Positions 7,365 to 9,792 of a stretch of DNA of 9,792 nt are shown piece after piece. Position 1 is the stretch's first letter; the number at the start of each line of letters is the position of its first letter. The position numbers and the translations under genes were made by a program. The notes beneath the pieces were generated by a model. That model saw only the letters and a program-made list of their open reading frames with translations. It was not told where the DNA came from and made no database searches. Source of the DNA: Bacillota bacterium (GTDB lineage: Bacteria > Bacillota > DTU025); NCBI GenBank assembly GCA_012842765.1, contig DUWJ01000137.1, forward strand, positions 1-9,792. Direction: 5' to 3'.

Positions 7365-9362
7365 CTATGCCTCCTTAGAGTTTTCCACCGTTACGTACTT
7401 TGTCGACATGCCAAATGGCATGAATCTTCGCCCTCCAGCCTCAAAGAACTCGCCGAAGAACTCCACGTACTGGAGGCGGCTGGAGTGGACGTAAGAGCCA
7501 ATGATATTGATGAGAATATTGAAGAGGTGGCCGAATGCCAACCCCACTACCGCAATGACCGGACCAACTACGGGAATACCCGCGGGCCTCAGAAAGAGAT
7601 CGTTCATGACAGAGGCCAAGACAGTGCTTGTAAAGCCCAAGCCAAATAGCCTGGCGTATGATATGACATTGCTCATGAACCCAGTCGTGTTGTAGAGCGA
7701 TATCAGCCCTGCACCTATTCTCTTAATGGGATTCTTGTGCTGGCGGCCCTGAGTGGCAATGAGCCCTATGGCTGAGGCAATCAGAAACCATTTTGACACA
7801 GCCGCTATCGCAGGGCCGTTCGGGCCGAGGGCTGTAGCGCCAAGGGTCAGCATCAGGCTCGTCAGCCAAACAAGCCAGAATCCCTGGTCATATATGGCGG
7901 ATAGCCATTCGCCCTTCTTCACATTGTCAATACCCTTGATGATAATCCCCCAATACAGATGGATGATGCCCATCACGAAAGAGAGAATGAGAAATGTGGT
8001 CGGGCTCTCCATCGGATCAAAGAGGATTGCGGTATCCCAACCAAAAAGACGCTTCGGCAGATCACCCAGCCAACCGCCGAGCAGCGCGCCTACGAATATG
8101 GTGGCAAATCCGCACATGGCAATGAGGTCAAGAAACCCACCTTCACCAGGTCGGGTATGGGTCTTCTTCATGAGTTGGAAGGCGACCAAGGCAATAAAGA
8201 TGCCATAGACGGCATCTGTCATGCACAGTCCGAAGAAAACAAGAAAGAATGGGCCCAAGTATGGGCTGGGGTCGATAGTGCCCTGCTTGGGGTATCCCAT
8301 GGTCTTGGTTATCACTTCAAAAGGAGCCACAAGCGGCTTATTGGAAAGCTCTACCGGAGCCTCTTCATCCTCAAACCGCGGCCTGTCCAATACCACGATA
8401 TCATCGGCGATCCCTTCAATCTCGGCTCGCAACTCCTCGAGGTCCTTAGTCTGAACCCAACCTTCGACCATGAATGTATGTTCAGTGCCGCCAAACCTGT
8501 TTGTAATGGCGTATTTCTCACGTTCAAGGTAAAAATGGTCGTGAAGCACGAATACGCGGGGACGGTCCTCCACGAGGGCATCGATCTCCTGTTCGATCTG
8601 ATCGCGTCTTCGATAAATGCTATCTAATTCCTTTCGCAGACGTGCAATGATATCCCTCGGGACACCAGAATACTGATCCAGCCTTACCTCGGCAAAACCC
8701 GCCTGCGACAACGCGCGAGCCGCCTCTTCAGCCTCGGAAAGGGGATATGCCGTCAGTAAGTAAGCTCGCTCACCGTCGACGCCCACTAGCTCCCAGGCGA
8801 GTCCTTCCACAATCTCGGAGGCTTCAGCGAGGGATGCCTCGAGTTTCCGCGCATCGGCAGTCCCCAGCACGAGCTCTACATGGCGTCCGGTGCGGATCTC
8901 CTCGATCGGCGCATCCAGACCCTGCCACGGCGCAAGTATCTCAATCGATGTCAGGATGGAAGCTTCATTAGTTGCCAGTTGAGCGAGGGTGTCTTCAATA
9001 GCTTTGGCCCGGCTGTAAATATCGCGAGCCGCTTCCGCCCCGCCTTCAGCATAAGCATTCCATTCGTCCTCAGTCATGTACAGACGGAAACCTGAAAAGT
9101 TCTGAACAATGTCCCGTTTTATGTGTCGATGCTTACCCATCATGTCGATGGTGTATGAGAGCTCCGCCAGAATGCTATCGAGCTCGGCGATTCTTTCAGA
9201 AGCGTCGTAGGGGCATGCAAGATCCAGGAGTTCTTCGTCAGCAAGATCCTCGCCAAACTGGCTCACCTCTGCAGTGCCCAGTTGTTGCAGGACGTCTATG
9301 ACATCTCCGATCCGTGACTCATGCCCTAGCACGGTCACTCTGCTCATCTCAGAGATCGCCAA
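7365..9362 (-). CDS. ntpI: V/A-type ATPase subunit I (membrane stator, a-subunit type)
   Basis: Subunit I provides the two ion half-channels next to the K-ring and anchors the peripheral stalks. It is 665 residues, the normal length. The N-terminal half (1-365) is cytoplasmic and alternates alpha/beta lobes with coiled coil (about 60-125 and 235-265). The C-terminal half has about seven or eight membrane segments (371-398, 411-433, 456-478, 491-512, 518-536, 551-590, 594-625). The essential ion-path arginine is R571 in SYARLFGLG. The family C-terminal signature HSSRLQYVEFFGEFFEAGG runs from H626. The start is TTG at 9362, giving MAISEMSRVTVLG, which matches the usual MAI…M.KV.ILG pattern; GGAAGGTG lies ten bases upstream. 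ATG at 9347 is an alternative but has no good site. It overlaps H by 14 bases. Confidence 0.96.
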   Translation of the reverse strand: MAISEMSRVTVLGHESRIGDVIDVLQQLGTAEVSQFGEDLADEELLDLACPYDASERIAELDSILAELSYTIDMMGKHRHIKRDIVQNFSGFRLYMTEDEWNAYAEGGAEAARDIYSRAKAIEDTLAQLATNEASILTSIEILAPWQGLDAPIEEIRTGRHVELVLGTADARKLEASLAEASEIVEGLAWELVGVDGERAYLLTAYPLSEAEEAARALSQAGFAEVRLDQYSGVPRDIIARLRKELDSIYRRRDQIEQEIDALVEDRPRVFVLHDHFYLEREKYAITNRFGGTEHTFMVEGWVQTKDLEELRAEIEGIADDIVVLDRPRFEDEEAPVELSNKPLVAPFEVITKTMGYPKQGTIDPSPYLGPFFLVFFGLCMTDAVYGIFIALVAFQLMKKTHTRPGEGGFLDLIAMCGFATIFVGALLGGWLGDLPKRLFGWDTAILFDPMESPTTFLILSFVMGIIHLYWGIIIKGIDNVKKGEWLSAIYDQGFWLVWLTSLMLTLGATALGPNGPAIAAVSKWFLIASAIGLIATQGRQHKNPIKRIGAGLISLYNTTGFMSNVISYARLFGLGFTSTVLASVMNDLFLRPAGIPVVGPVIAVVGLAFGHLFNILINIIGSYVHSSRLQYVEFFGEFFEAGGRRFMPFGMSTKYVTVENSKEA
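7370..7376 (-). promoter_or_regulatory. Strong Shine-Dalgarno site for subunit K
   Basis: AAGGAGG is the best match to the anti-Shine-Dalgarno sequence in the operon. It lies ten bases before the K start. Strong initiation fits the need for about ten K copies per complex, though the link is an inference. Confidence 0.7.
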
Positions 9363-9675
9363 TAGAACTCAACACCTTCCCAGCGGCCGACTTCAGAGCC
9401 TTGTCCCAGTTTGATCTCGCTATACCGTCTAATTCCTTCACCTTGGACTCAACTTGCTTCTTCGCCTTGTCAGCCTCGGCCGCCCTACGAGCGCGCGATT
9501 CGTCCTCTACCCTGGCTGCCTCAGCGATGGCCGAACGTTCGGCCTCTACAACAGACTCTCTGGCTCTCTCCTCCGCTGCGGCCACTCGAGCCCTAGCTTC
9601 CTCAATCGCAGCGCGCACGATCTCGTCTGCCTGGCTTTCAACATCACGGATCTCATCTATCGCCTCGATGCTCAA
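9349..9675 (-). CDS. ntpF: V/A-type ATPase subunit H (peripheral stalk, G-type)
   Basis: This small subunit, called H or G in other systems and NtpF in E. hirae, pairs with E as the second helix of the peripheral stalk. From TTG 9675 it has 108 residues, about the usual family length. Residues 5-85 form one continuous charged helix rich in Ala, Glu, Arg and Lys, with hendecad-like spacing (ADEIVRAAIEEARARV, AEADKAKKQVESKVKELDG). A short helix with Trp90 follows. The TTG is chosen because GGGGGTG lies nine bases upstream. The longer frame from ATG 9732 would start only about seven bases after the predicted transcription start and adds an unrelated MQQCVVHGSFLLDV stretch. It is the first gene after the promoter, as in the ntp operon. 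Identification rests on its composition and position more than on sharp motifs. Confidence 0.88.
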   Translation of the reverse strand: MSIEAIDEIRDVESQADEIVRAAIEEARARVAAAEERARESVVEAERSAIAEAARVEDESRARRAAEADKAKKQVESKVKELDGIARSNWDKALKSAAGKVLSSIGDL

Positions 9676-9684
9676 TGCCAACAA

Positions 9685-9691
9685 CACCCCC
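9685..9691 (-). promoter_or_regulatory. Shine-Dalgarno site that fixes the subunit H start
   Basis: GGGGGTG on the minus strand lies nine bases before TTG 9675. It is the only purine-rich site in the leader with sensible spacing to an in-frame start. Confidence 0.6.
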
Positions 9692-9709
9692 ACATCGAGC
9701 AGAAAGGAC

Positions 9710-9734
9710 CCATGCACTACACATTGTTGCATGG
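9710..9734 (-). promoter_or_regulatory. Hairpin in the operon leader
   Basis: CCATGCA (9710-9716) and TGCATGG (9728-9734) form a perfect 7-bp stem around an 11-base loop. It begins about five bases into the predicted transcript and ends about 18 bases before the Shine-Dalgarno site of H. It could stabilise the 5' end of the mRNA. No known riboswitch fold is recognisable in the short leader. Confidence 0.4.
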
Positions 9735-9745
9735 ACTCATCCGGG

Positions 9746-9775
9746 ATTATACTACAAATACATGGTCTGGTGCAA
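9746..9775 (-). promoter_or_regulatory. Sigma70-like promoter of the ATPase operon
   Basis: On the minus strand a perfect -10 box TATAAT (9746-9751) lies 18 bases downstream of TTGCAC (9770-9775), which matches the TTGACA -35 consensus at its first three bases. Transcription would start near 9739 and give a leader of about 64 bases before TTG 9675. The strong -10 and its location directly upstream of the first gene make it the likely operon promoter. The -35 box is weak, so an activator could take part. No operator is evident in the 17 bases left at the window edge. Confidence 0.6.
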
Positions 9776-9792
9776 CGATAGAAGAAGTCACA

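Noticed and set aside
986..9675. F-type ATP synthase as an alternative identity
   Set aside because: The A subunit has the V/A-type bulge region, B lacks a P-loop, K is a duplicated proteolipid, and subunits I, C, D, E and F are of the V/A type. Gene order also differs from the atp operon.
1..9792. CRISPR array, tRNA, rRNA, IS element ends or phage genes
   Set aside because: No regularly spaced repeats, cloverleaf sequences, rRNA-like segments, terminal inverted repeats or phage protein motifs were seen on either strand.

Overview
The window is almost entirely one minus-strand operon for a bacterial V/A-type ATPase. The gene order, in the direction of transcription, is H(G) - I - K - E - C - F - A - B - D. 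All nine core subunits are present and intact. The order matches the start of the Enterococcus hirae ntp operon (ntpF-I-K-E-C-G-A-B-D; known from that system, not searched here). The cell is a bacterium of moderate GC, with Shine-Dalgarno-led genes and frequent TTG starts. An anaerobic Bacillota-like lineage, or another bacterial phylum that uses V-ATPases (Synergistota or Spirochaetota, for example), would fit. The sequence alone does not settle the phylum.

Layout: positions 9735-9792 hold a sigma70-like promoter reading leftwards. An approximately 64-base leader with a 7-bp hairpin follows (about 9676-9739). The nine genes run from 9675 down to 986, either overlapping by 8-17 bases or separated by at most 19 bases, so they are very probably cotranscribed and translationally coupled. 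From 243 to 985 I see no convincing gene. Positions 2-242 on the plus strand hold what looks like the 3' end of an unidentified, probably frameshifted gene that converges on the operon.

How the genes work together: A and B form the catalytic A3B3 head. D and F form the central rotor shaft. C is the socket that joins the shaft to the membrane ring. K is a duplicated proteolipid that forms the ion-carrying ring. I is the membrane stator that carries the ion path. E and H are the peripheral-stalk coiled coils. All five residues that bind Na+ in the E. hirae K-ring are present in this K subunit (L56, T59, Q60, Q111, E140), so I predict a Na+-translocating enzyme. The direction (ATP-driven pump or Na+-driven ATP synthase) cannot be read from the sequence.

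Start sites: the longest open frames overstate the N-termini of several subunits. Shine-Dalgarno placement and family N-termini point to internal starts for H, E, C, F, B and D. Four of the nine genes (H, I, C, B) appear to start with TTG. I did not find a clearly novel system. The points most worth checking are the Na+ prediction, the start-codon pattern, an acidic insertion in subunit C, the leader hairpin, and the unidentified remnant at the left edge.
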